DNA of 64,000 nucleotides from NCBI GenBank assembly GCA_003049465.1, contig PYSS01000007.1, forward strand, positions 124,001 through 188,000. The letters run 5' to 3'. How positions within the stretch are numbered: the first letter of the stretch is position 1; each line of letters starts with the position of its first letter. The stretch comes from Magnaporthiopsis rhizophila (lineage: Eukaryota > Ascomycota > Sordariomycetes > Magnaporthales > Magnaporthaceae). This document shows, piece by piece, positions 55,219 through 64,000 of this stretch. The notes below the pieces were generated by a model that did no database searches, was not told the origin of the DNA, and saw nothing but the letters and a program-made list of their open reading frames with translations. The translations under genes and the position numbers were made by a program.

Positions 55219-57069
55219 ATGGCAGCCTCCTCCGCCGCCCAACCAGAGCTGGGGCAGCGGCTCTCGTTCGACGGCGCCCTCTGCACAGTGCGCTACGTGG
55301 GCGAGGTCGCCGGCACGCCCGGTACCTGGCTCGGCGTCGAGTGGGACGACGCGACGCGCGGCAAGCACGACGGCTGCCACCGCGGCGTCCGCTACTTTAC
55401 CTGCCTGTCCCGCTCCGCCACGGCCGCCTCCTTTGTGCGCCCCACGCGGCCAGCTGACGAGCCCCGGGCCTTTGTCGACGCCGTGCGTGCCAAGTACGCC
55501 GCCGACGAGGGCCCCGCCCGCCCCAGCGAGATCGTCATCTCGGGCAAGGTCGCCGAGGAGGTCGGCTTCGACAAGGTGCGCCGCCAGCAGGCCCGCCTCG
55601 ACGAGCTGAGGGTCGCCATCCTGGACGGCGCCTGCATCGACCGCGCCGACGGCGGGCATGCCTCCATCGGCGACGTCTGCCCGCGCGTCACCCAGCTGGA
55701 TCTGTCCCGCAACCTGCTGCCCACCTTACCCGCCGTCGCCGCCATCTGCGCTCAGCTGCCCGACCTGCGCATCCTAAGGCTCGACGGCAACCGCTTCCGG
55801 CCTCCTGCCGCCCACGACGCCACCATCCCGGCCTCTGCCTTTGCCCATGTTGCTGATCTGTCCCTTGACGAGTCTTTGCTCTCGTGGGCCGACGTGTGTA
55901 GCATCGCCTCCCGCTTCCCTGCCCTCACCAGCCTGTCGTGCGGTCTGAACCTGCTGTCGGCCTTGTCCACCCCGCCTCCTGCCTCGCTCGCTGCCTCCCT
56001 CACGTCACTCAACCTCGAGTACAACGATTTCACCGCTCTCTCAGACCTCACCGCCCTCTCCGCCCTGTCATCCCTCCGCAACCTGCACCTCAAAGGCAAC
56101 AACATCTGCGACGTCGTCCGGGACGCGGCCAATTCCCCCCGCTTCCCCGCCAGCCTCCAATATGTAGACCTTTCGTACAACCGCATCGCGAGCTGGGGCC
56201 TCGTTGATTCCTTGCCCGCATGCTTCCCTGGGCTTGCCTCACTGCGCCTCGCCCACAACCCCGTCTACGAGTCTGCCGCACCGGCCACCGCCGCCGTCCC
56301 TCCAGCCCAGCTCGCGGGCGGAGGCCGCTCCGGCGTGTCAGCCGGGGCGGTGGACGAGGACCCCTATATGATCACCATCGCGAGGGTCGCTTGCCTGCAG
56401 CATCTTAACTTTAGCACAATCACCCCTGCCGAGCGTACGAACGCCGAGGTGTTTTATCTCTCACGCATCGCCCGGCAGCTCTCCTCCGTGCCCGAGGGCT
56501 CCGAGTCGACCGTGTTGGCCCTGCACCCACGGTACCGGGAGCTTTGCGACACATACGGGGAACCGGCCGTCGTGAGGCACCAAGAGGTCAGCCAGTCCTT
56601 CCTTGACGGCCGTCTGATCAAGGTGCACTTCCACTTGGCCGACGGGTCTAGCATCATGGACAACGACTGCCAGCCCAACGGCGGCAGCGGAGGCGGCGAA
56701 GAAGCTGCTACTGGTGTCACTGCCACAACCACTGCTCTCGCGCCCGACAGGACGGTCAAGACCGCGGAAATCCCCCGCTCTCTGGACATGTACGCCGTGA
56801 AGGGCATCGCGGGACGGCTCTTTGGGCTTTCGCCGATGGGGCTTAGTCTCGTTTGGGAGACGGGCGAGTGGGATCCGGTGGCCGGCTTTGACGATGAGTC
56901 TGGCGAGGGCAGCGGGGCCGAAGACGAGGTGGCTAGCTCAGGGGCCGCCGATGGCTGCCGTGGGCGGCTCGTCAGGCGGCAGGTTCGCCTGATTGATAGC
57001 CCGCGTCAGTTCGGCTACTGCATTGACGGCTCTGAGGCTAGAATACGCGTGGAGCAGCAGACGGTATAG
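55219..57069 (+). CDS. PAC2: Tubulin-folding cofactor E (CAP-Gly, LRR, ubiquitin-like)
   Basis: Chaperone that binds alpha-tubulin and, with cofactors B, C and D, assembles or dismantles tubulin dimers. Single exon, 616 residues from 55219. CAP-Gly domain about 9-75 with G-T-W-L-G-V-E-W-D-D and G-K-H-D-G (the tubulin-tail-binding groove). Leucine-rich repeats about 150-370 (VTQLDLSRNLLPTLP, LRILRLDGNRF, LTSLNLEYNDFTALSDL, LQYVDLSYNRI). A C-terminal ubiquitin-like region about 530-616, with a Gly/Ser-rich insert just before it and W-E-T-G-E-W-D-P inside. The start at 55219 (ATGGCAGCC) is preferred to 55144 because the CAP-Gly domain follows at the usual distance. Confidence 0.93.
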   Translation: MAASSAAQPELGQRLSFDGALCTVRYVGEVAGTPGTWLGVEWDDATRGKHDGCHRGVRYFTCLSRSATAASFVRPTRPADEPRAFVDAVRAKYAADEGPARPSEIVISGKVAEEVGFDKVRRQQARLDELRVAILDGACIDRADGGHASIGDVCPRVTQLDLSRNLLPTLPAVAAICAQLPDLRILRLDGNRFRPPAAHDATIPASAFAHVADLSLDESLLSWADVCSIASRFPALTSLSCGLNLLSALSTPPPASLAASLTSLNLEYNDFTALSDLTALSALSSLRNLHLKGNNICDVVRDAANSPRFPASLQYVDLSYNRIASWGLVDSLPACFPGLASLRLAHNPVYESAAPATAAVPPAQLAGGGRSGVSAGAVDEDPYMITIARVACLQHLNFSTITPAERTNAEVFYLSRIARQLSSVPEGSESTVLALHPRYRELCDTYGEPAVVRHQEVSQSFLDGRLIKVHFHLADGSSIMDNDCQPNGGSGGGEEAATGVTATTTALAPDRTVKTAEIPRSLDMYAVKGIAGRLFGLSPMGLSLVWETGEWDPVAGFDDESGEGSGAEDEVASSGAADGCRGRLVRRQVRLIDSPRQFGYCIDGSEARIRVEQQTV

Positions 57070-57484
57070 TCGTATGACGCGGGAATTCCGATGTCCGGTT
57101 CGATGCCCAAACTTTTCACCAGCAAAAACAAACACGCTCATCCGGTAATCTGAGCCGACCATGGATAAATGGGGGCTGCGGTTTGAGGTTTGCATTGCCC
57201 ACACAGCATATTATACCAAGCCTGTCCGCAAACAGTCGCCAGCCCGCCAACTAGGCCGGCAAACCAATCACGCAACTGAAATGTATGGGCATATGTGATT
57301 CTGCGTCCGGCAGCATGTTTGACTTTCTTCGTCGTCCTTGCCCTCATATAAACGAGTCTTTCCTGCGGCCTTTTCTTGAACAATCCCTCGCACTTTTTAC
57401 CTGGTCTAGGCAGCGGCATAGAAACCGGAGAGCAGGACGCTGCTTGAGACAAAATCTCTCCCAGCAACAAGAAATGAAAGGATC
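57070..57484. other. Intergenic region before the CCCH gene
   Basis: 415 bases between plus-strand genes; no gene recognised. Confidence 0.45.
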
Positions 57485-59017
57485 ATGGCGGCCTCACTGC
57501 GGTTCTTCCTCACGCGCCCAGGCAGGACTCACACATCGACATCGACGTCTCGGGTTCACCACGAGACCCATGTTCCTCTGATCCCCGTCGATCAGCTTCC
57601 AGACTGGCTGCACATTGTCGGCGTGCCTCGAGTGCTCAGCGACCAGCATGTGGCTGGACTGACCCACGTCGGCTTCGTCAGCCGGCCCCAGGAGGCCTTT
57701 GAGGTCTTCATTCTCGGGCGCCAGCTCTACGAGCTGGATCAACTCTTGGACCAGCGCGAGCAGATGACGCCGGAAGCCTCGCGCAGCACTACAGCGAGCC
57801 ACACGAGTATGGCGGCGACAGCAGGCAAGACCGCGGATCGTGCACAGCAACAAAAGTTTGGACTCAAGCCGGGCGACTTCATCAAGGCTCAGGCTCTGGG
57901 AAATGCCGAGCGGGCACGCCGAGGCGGTGGCCCGGTGGTGACGGAGCGATCCATGTCGCCAGAGCAGCTTTCTGCTGCATCGGACGTGCCGCGGGCGCAG
58001 TACCACGACGACGGCCCGGTGATCGAGGGCACCAGCCGGCCAGCAACGAGCGCTGACCAAGCAGCACTGGAAAAGAACAGACCAGATGTTCGCCAACGGT
58101 CACAGCGTGATGTCCTAGGCGACGGCCCTTCTCCGGAGCATAGCGGACCGGTCGCGAATCTTCCCGTGCCAGACTCTCGTCGGCCGGTTGCCCGCGGAGG
58201 CTTGGCCAACTCCATGCACGCTCCCCACGCGGCTCCAGAGCAGAAGGCGCGGCTGCCATCCAACAAACTGCCGGCGCCCAGTCGTGGTCCAGGAGCACAG
58301 CAACAGCAACAGGGGCCGCAGCCCAAGGGTCTCGTGGCACCGGCCGAGGCCCAGAGCCACAGTCAGAGACGTGAGACAGCACAGGAGCTTAGCCGAGGCC
58401 CTGCGTACTGCCGTCACTGGTGCATGCACGGCACCTGCAAGGTACAGTTTTGCACCGATCCTACCGTGACAAAAATAACAAACAGCGTATCTAACCCGAG
58501 TGAGCGCCCGTGTTGGGACAACAATCACTGACAAAACGCGCAGTGGGGCAGAAACTGTCGCTACCACCACGCCATGCCCGCCACGCTCGACGGGCTCGCC
58601 GAGGCAGGACTGCGCGAGTTCCCAGAGTGGTGGACCACTGCCATCGGCCTGGCGGCGTGCTTCGGCATGGACCAGCAACAACAGCAGCCGCCGCAGCCGC
58701 CGCCGCTGCACGATGGACCCCGCCAGCCCCCGAGGGAGGTGCGACTTCATCCTCCCGCCGGCGGTAGTGAGCGGGCTGGACGCAGCAGACTGCCGCTGGA
58801 CCAGCTGGACCAGGAGACGCACCCGGCTACCATGTCGCGGGGCCCTACCTCCGCTGGTGCCGGTGGTGGTGGTTGTGGTGGTGGTGGTGGTGATGCGACT
58901 CTCCTGGGCCATCTCAGGCAGGTGCAGGAGATGCAGAGGCGTATCCAAGGCAGACTGGCCGGTTCGGTGGCATCCTCGGGCAGTCGCTTACAGGGCGCTA
59001 GTCAGCCTCGTACATAG
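57485..59017 (+). CDS. CCCH zinc-finger protein
   Basis: Probable RNA-binding protein, role unknown. Exons 57485-58441 and 58544-59017 (102-base intron) give 476 residues. One finger of the form C-x8-C-x5-C-x3-H is created across the exon junction: Y-C-R-H-W-C-M-H-G-T-C-K | W-G-R-N-C-R-Y-H-H. The N-terminal 80 residues (LIPVDQLPDWLHIVGVPRVL) look folded, the middle is disordered and rich in Gln, Pro and Arg, and the C terminus contains a poly-Gly stretch and a short amphipathic helix (LLGHLRQVQEMQRRIQGRL). The finger is the only recognised domain. No close functional counterpart is named. Confidence 0.78.
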
Positions 59018-59901
59018 AGGTGGTAGCTAGGATGTGCCACCCATACCGAGCGGCGGCGCTGATTCGGACACGGCGGGGATGGGAACAGAATTTGAGCTGA
59101 GCTGTCATGGAGGGACATGGAAGTTAGATTTAGATAGTGATTCGTTTATCTTACGCCGAGTGTGCGATAGTCTCCGAGGGCGGGCTCGGGGCGGACACGC
59201 CAACGGGTAATTCGGCATGCATGCAGCTATTGTATGTACATGTCCGCAAAACGGTTGACGGACACTACTATGTACAGTACGTCCGAGGGGCAGTCCGAGC
59301 CGACTGGCGGACATATTGAGCGTTGAGATGAGTTGGTAGAGAAAATGCATGTAAACCCGCGCTTTCGCCTCCTGCGGGTTTAGATGGACTTAATCGGAGA
59401 AGTGGGGTGGCGGATTTGGAGGACTCGTTTGGTGTGCTTTTTGTTTTTTATTCCGAGTGGCGGGTGGCTGACCTTGAGTGCTATGCTGTGTTTGCCCCGC
59501 TGGCTCGGTTTCGTCAGCCATCCATCACCTATCGCCTGCAGCTGAACGGCAGGCCAAATGACTGTTGTAGGTGTGGCCGGCTGGCTGGCTGCGCATCTAG
59601 AGACACCGAACGGGCGGTTCTCTGTCAGCCGCGGCATGCGCCCGCGGGTTTACTGCGTTCGGAGAAAAGTTGGAATTGTGTCGTCTATCGCTGGCGGCAG
59701 CATCCAGGCAGAGATAAAGAAATAGATAAATAGGGGACTCGTCGATGCATTACTCTCGGGCTCCCTGACACAGACTGCAATCCTCCCACACAAAGACACA
59801 AGCTGCCATCTTTCCAGCCAGTCTAACCAGCCCAAAAGAACGGACAAAGCACGCAAACATCACCCAGGTGAAAACCAGCAGAAGAAAGCACATCGCAAAA
59901 C
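59018..59901. other. Intergenic region before the aldo-keto reductase gene
   Basis: 884 bases between plus-strand genes, with an A/C-rich leader before 59902. A 108-codon open frame at 59407-59733 shows no domain and is not annotated. Confidence 0.45.
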
Positions 59902-60983
59902 ATGCCCAGCATCAATGGTCAGGAGGTGGGCCCTGTCGGCTACGGTCTCATGGGTAAGTGATTCCCACCCGCTTCCCCGTGATCGTATACCAGCTCGGCA
60001 CGTCTTTAAAGATGGCTGACACGCAATGTGCCTACACAACAGGCCTTACCTGGCGAGCCAACCCCGTCTCGGAAGAGCAGGCGTTCGAGGCCATGAAGGC
60101 GTCGCTGCAGGGCGGCTGCAACTTTTGGAACGGCGGCGAATTCTACGGCAATCCCAGCTCCAACAGCATGGTACTCCTGGAGCGGTACTTTGCCAAGCAT
60201 CCCGAGGACGCCGACAAGGTGGTTCTCAGCATCAAGGGCGGCATCGACGTGACGACCCTTGTGCCCGACGGCTCGGCCGCGGGCGTGAGGCGTTCGCTGG
60301 ACTCGTGCCTCGCCCAGCTCAAGGGCCGCAAGAAGATCGACATCTTCGAGTGCGCGCGGCGCGACCAAAACGTCCCCCTCAGCGAAACCCTGGGCACGAT
60401 CCAGAGGGAGTACGTCGAGACGGGCAAGATCGGCGGCATCGCGCTGAGCGAAGTGTCGGCCGCGACGATCCACGAGGCCGTCAAGCTGACCAAGGTCGTC
60501 GCCGTCGAGGTGGAGCTGAGCCTCTGGGCGCTCGACGTGCTCCACAACGGCGTGGCCGCCGCGTGCGCGCAGTACGGCATCCCGCTGGTTGCCTACTCTC
60601 CCATGGGGAGGGGCTTCCTGACGGGCCAGGTCAAGTCGACGGCGGACCTGCCCGAGGGCGACTTTCGGCACCACCTGCCGCGCTTCCAGAAGGAGAACAT
60701 GGAAGCCAACGCGGGCCTGCTCGCCACCGTCGAGCAGCTCGCGCGCAAGAAGAGCTGCACGCCGGCCCAGCTGGCCATCAACTGGGTCCGCTGCCTGAGC
60801 GGCCGGCCCGGCATGCCCCAGCAGGTCATCCCGATCCCGGGCGCCACTGCGGCCTCGCGCGTCCAGGAGAACTCGACGCTGGTCGAGCTGACCGACGACG
60901 ACATGGTCGAGATCCAGGAGGCCATTTCCAAGTTTGAGGTCAAAGGAGGCCGGTACCCGGACGGCGCGCTCATCAACACGTAG
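59902..60983 (+). CDS. plr1: Aldo-keto reductase, pyridoxal reductase-like (AKR8)
   Basis: NADPH-dependent reductase of the family that converts pyridoxal to pyridoxine in fission yeast (Plr1). Exons 59902-59953 and 60043-60983 give 330 residues. The barrel start G-Y-G-L-M-G-L-T-W-R is formed across the intron. The region that is F-F-D-T-A-x-x-Y-G in many AKRs reads F-W-N-G-G-E-F-Y-G here, as in Plr1, so the usual Asp is Asn while the Tyr is kept. Other blocks: VVLSIKGGIDVTT (Lys), K-K-I-D-I-F-E-C-A-R (in place of the His), V-E-V-E-L-S-L-W, VAYSPMGRGFLTG, and the cofactor segment VIPIPGATAASRVQEN. The in vivo substrate is inferred from the family. Confidence 0.88.
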
Positions 60984-61953
60984 AAAGACGACGCATATGT
61001 GTCATGGGTTGGCGTGTATCTATCTACCTACTGTGTCGAGGTCAGCGAGGTCCGTTCTTTTCTGTCTCTAGACGAACGATCATTTCTTTTCGCTGGGAAG
61101 GGATCCGAGTTGTTTGTTCCAAGCTTCCAATCAGAGTTGAATGTAACTTTGTCTACATCCACGGCTTTGCGCCGTTTTGGAATTGCAGAATTCATGGGAT
61201 ATTCATCATGCAGAAGCGAGCAGCGGTGGGGGAGTCATGTCGTTGTGCCATCCGGGAGTCTCGGAAGTGATGCAAACTCACGCTAAGGTTGGTTAAAGGA
61301 GAAACGAGGTGTCCTCGCACACCTAATGGCCCTGTCCGGCAGGGCTTTCGGTGACGAGGGCAGACGTGAGTTGTCATAGGGGAATAAAAAAAAAAAAAAA
61401 TTGACAAGAGTCGAGGGGGAAAAAAAAAAAAAAGGGTCTGGTTGGTCGCCCCAGGGTCCCGCCTGCTGCAGGTTGGCGGTGTGGGAAGTGGACCAGCCAG
61501 CCAGGGCGGCGTGGCGGCGTCCATTGTTGTCCCGAGTTTCGCTGCGTGGAACCCCAATGGCTGGGCCTGGGAGCTGCGTTGTCGGCGGACAGGGGACGGG
61601 ACCGAAACATGACCCTGGCACCCCTTGCTGCGCGCGATATGGACGACTCCACCACCATACACAGGTTCCCGTCTGCGCAATTCAATCGCTCGAGAACGTG
61701 CAAACAACCTCAATGGATGGAGCACTCCCAACCCGCCTGGCTCCGTCCTCCTTTTGGCTGCGTTCTATTTTAACCGCCCGACCTGCGCGGCTTTTGCTTG
61801 CATGGGCTGATTGATCTCCCATCCTGCATCGCTCTTCTCGTCCCATTCCGCCCTTATCCACGATAGCTCGCAGTCCGCGCCCGGAGGAGCCTACAAGTCC
61901 GTCACATCCCGAAAACAGAAAGCACCAACACCACACCACCTAGCTGCAGAAAA
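60984..61953. other. Intergenic region between the AKR and APQ12-like genes
   Basis: 970 bases with two A runs (A15 at 61386-61400 and A14 at 61420-61433) separated by a GA-rich spacer. No gene recognised. Confidence 0.5.
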
Positions 61954-62607
61954 ATGGCGTCCGGAGACGAATGGGTGCTCGGGACTATGCAAGGTCCGTC
62001 ATTTTACGCCACATCGAAGCCTATCCATCCCCTCGGGCGTGCGACCGCTGTGCAAACTCTCCGTCACCACTTGCCAAATTCATCTAGCTGACTGCGATTG
62101 CCCTCCACTTTTACAGCCCTGCTGCCGCCCGACTACTGGCGATTTCTCGCTAGACACGCCCTCGACCCCGACGCGCCGGTCCAGGTGCTGAAGCGAAAAG
62201 CCGTGTCGCAAGCAAGCCACATGGCCTCCGAGATGTATCCTGTGATCGAACCCTTCATCAACCGCGCCATCGCCGCGCTCTACAGCAGTCCGGACGTCGT
62301 CATTCTCGCCTTCGTCCTGGTCGTGCTGTTCATAGCCATCAAACTGCTCAACTTGGTCCGCCGAATCATGCTGTTTTGGACCAGGCTGGTCATCCGGGCT
62401 GCCATGTGGGCCGTCGTCGTCGCGCTCGTCGCTTTCGTCTGGCAAAGAGGCATCGAACGATCGGCGCGCGACTCTGCCGCCCTCGCAGGGAAGGCAGCTG
62501 GGTACGCCGTTGTGATCAAGGACATATGGCTGCGCGAATACCGAGAATGGGAAGCCCAAGCCGCAGCCCGCGACACCGCGCGCATGGTCCACCAGGGAGC
62601 CCGCTGA
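61954..62607 (+). CDS. APQ12: Apq12-type nuclear pore assembly and biogenesis protein
   Basis: Small nuclear-envelope/ER membrane protein; yeast Apq12 affects nuclear pore assembly and membrane fluidity. Exons 61954-61993 and 62117-62607 (123-base intron, donor GTCCGT) give 176 residues. Two closely spaced hydrophobic segments form the family core: VVILAFVLVVLFIAIKLLNLV (about 74-94) and the segment L-V-I-R-A-A-M-W-A-V-V-V-A-L-V-A-F-V-W (about 103-121). A charged amphipathic helix follows near the C terminus (IWLREYREWEAQAAARDTAR). A start at 62098 would remove only the first exon, but the spliced start (MASGDEWVLGTMQ) gives a normal leader. Confidence 0.82.
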
Positions 62608-62955
62608 GTGTGCCAACTAGTAGGGACATACCAGGAGCCCGAGATTCTCTCTTGGCCGCACGCCAAACGCTCTGAGGATATCGCAGTCAAACGTGTGTGG
62701 TGGAAGGCGGGGAGAGTGACGGAAGCCGCAGAAAGGCAGATGTCGACCGTCAACCATCGCTGGGACCGAGGGAGGAAGAAACAAAGAAAACAAGAAGAGA
62801 AGGACAAAGATCTCGGATACCCCTATAGTTATATCTGATTGGATACCTCAGCTGCGCATCCGGGGTCGCCGCGATGAGCGGACACACGAGCACACATGCG
62901 CCTGCCGCGGCAAAATCCGAAGTGACAAGCGTGAACGGCAAACTAGCAGCCCCCG
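62608..62955. other. Convergent 3' flanks of APQ12 and GPN3
   Basis: 348 non-coding bases between converging stop codons, with an A/G-rich patch near 62771-62813. Nothing else seen. Confidence 0.5.
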
Positions 62956-63899
62956 TCACTCTTCTTCTGGGTCGTCGTACTCTTCGTCCTTGAGCTCTTT
63001 CGGCTCCTGGGCCTCGTGGAACTGGATGCAGTCGTCGATGTAGCTGAGGATGGCTCCAACGCTGTCTTCGTCCGAGGCGTCCAGTTTCAGGTAGCTAATC
63101 ATACTGAAGGTCTCAATCAGACCCGCCACCGCCTTGTTCAACCGCCTGAAGCTCGCGCCGCGCATCAGGACATCGGCGTCCTGAGGGTTTTTTTGCTCGT
63201 CATCCTCGTCGTGGGCGTCTCTATGCCCTGGGCCCTGATATTCGTCGAGCAGCGAACCGTCCGGGTTCAAGAAGCGCTTCAGATCCCTCTTGCGCACCTG
63301 GCCCTTGACCAGGTCCATTTTGGACAAGACGTTGATGTGCGGCACCTCGAGCATAATCATGGCGCTCATGGCACTCAGGGTGCCGGCGAAGAACTTGGGA
63401 CGATCGACGACGAAGGTAGCCTCGAGGAGGTAGGCGGCGCAGAGCCGGATGTCGAGGGCGCCGGACTGGGTGAGGAACTTGACGAGACTGGGGAGGATGG
63501 GAATGTGCGTGTACAGCTCGATTTGGCCCGGCATGTCGATGATGATGAGATATTCCTCGGTCAGGGAGTCCAGGGCCTCCGTCAGGAAGTCGAGATTCTC
63601 CATCAGAAACTCGAAGCAGTAGATCAGGCCGCCGTTGGGGCCGAGGCCCATCTCCTCCATGACATCCTCGAGCGATATCAAATCCTTGATGTCCAGATCT
63701 GGCGCGTGCTCGAAGGACTCGGCGGCGGGGTCGAGGTTGACGTAGAACGAAGATCTCCTGTTCATACGGAGGTGTGTGATGAGGGATGCGCAAAAGGTCG
63801 ACTGGGTAGGTCGTCAGCGTCGCGGCGCAAGCGGGGGAGGGGCAGTAATACCTTGCCAGCGCCCGCAGGCCCCATCACCATGACACCGAACTTGCTCAT
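62956..63899 (-). CDS. GPN3: GPN-loop GTPase 3
   Basis: GTPase that, with GPN1, supports assembly and nuclear import of RNA polymerase II. Exons 63899-63852 and 63801-62956 (50-base intron) give 297 residues. P-loop G-P-A-G-A-G-K-S-T is formed across the intron (K16|S17). Other motifs: Y-V-N-L-D-P-A-A-E, the family-defining Gly-Pro-Asn insertion in G-L-G-P-N-G-G-L-I-Y-C, the D-M-P-G-Q-I-E-L G3 motif, and N-V-L-S-K-M-D-L (G4). An acidic tail ends D-D-P-E-E-E. The start context is ordinary, and the first exon is only 16 codons, as in many fungal GPN3 genes. Confidence 0.95.
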
Positions 63900-64000
63900 C
63901 TTGCTTCTTTCGCTAGGCGCGTTTCGATATGACCGCAGTATTGCAGGCAGTGACGTATAACCGTGGCGACAGTGGAAGGGAGGGGCGTTCGAAGCCAAGC
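63900..64000. other. GPN3 upstream region at window end
   Basis: The last hundred bases lie upstream of the GPN3 start codon on the minus strand; no further gene can be called before the window ends. Confidence 0.4.

Noticed and set aside
59407..59733. A 108-codon plus-strand frame between the CCCH and aldo-keto reductase genes
   Set aside because: No family signature, no signal peptide and no splice-linked partner exon.

Overview
The window is nuclear DNA of a filamentous ascomycete (Pezizomycotina, most likely Sordariomycetes). The evidence is short GT..AG introns (about 50-200 bases) with CTAAC/CTGAC-type branch sites, GC-rich third codon positions, pyrimidine-rich leaders, and a Galpha subunit nearly identical to the GNA-1/MagB/CPG-1 class. 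Twenty-three protein-coding genes can be modelled. In each one the chosen splice sites restore a single frame and a recognisable family, except one gene that is left as an unknown disordered protein. No rRNA, tRNA, CRISPR array, transposon or viral element could be supported. One assembly gap (27 N) and one single N are present, both in homopolymer tracts.

Layout. 0-16 kb is housekeeping: a ubiquitin C-terminal hydrolase (-), a peroxisomal enoyl-CoA isomerase with a PTS1 tail (+), COG1 (-), SAS10/UTP3 (-), TSC10 (+), the six-exon URB2 (-) and MIC10 (+). SAS10 and URB2 both serve ribosome biogenesis (SSU processome and pre-60S). 16-30 kb holds a DUF1771-Smr protein ending in a CaaX-like box (-), the group I Galpha gene (+), a His/Gln-rich DUF3716 protein (-), CDC123 (-) and CWC21 (+). 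29-43 kb holds a Ras guanine-nucleotide exchange factor with an SH3 domain (-), then a 6.8 kb stretch without a convincing gene that contains the gap, then a two-finger C2H2 transcription factor with a fungal-specific regulatory domain (+). 45-49 kb holds two glucan-active enzymes in tandem: a predicted GPI-anchored GH16 protein and a GH64 beta-1,3-glucanase. 49-64 kb holds a disordered protein of unknown function, a secreted SGNH hydrolase, an SBF-type (RCH1/SLC10A7-like) transporter, tubulin cofactor E, a CCCH zinc-finger protein, a pyridoxal-reductase-like aldo-keto reductase, an APQ12-type nuclear-envelope protein and GPN3.

How they fit together. This is an ordinary core-genome neighbourhood, not a biosynthetic cluster. 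Two themes stand out: signalling (the Galpha gene and the RasGEF lie 6.6 kb apart and both belong to pathways feeding cAMP/MAPK control in filamentous fungi), and cell-wall glucan remodelling (GH16 beside GH64). The oddest sequence-level points are the interlocked stop codons of the SGNH hydrolase and SBF transporter in one CTAG, the CaaX-like end of the Smr protein, the His-Ala/His-Gln tracts of the DUF3716 protein, and a microsatellite-filled intron in the isomerase gene with a second in-frame acceptor.
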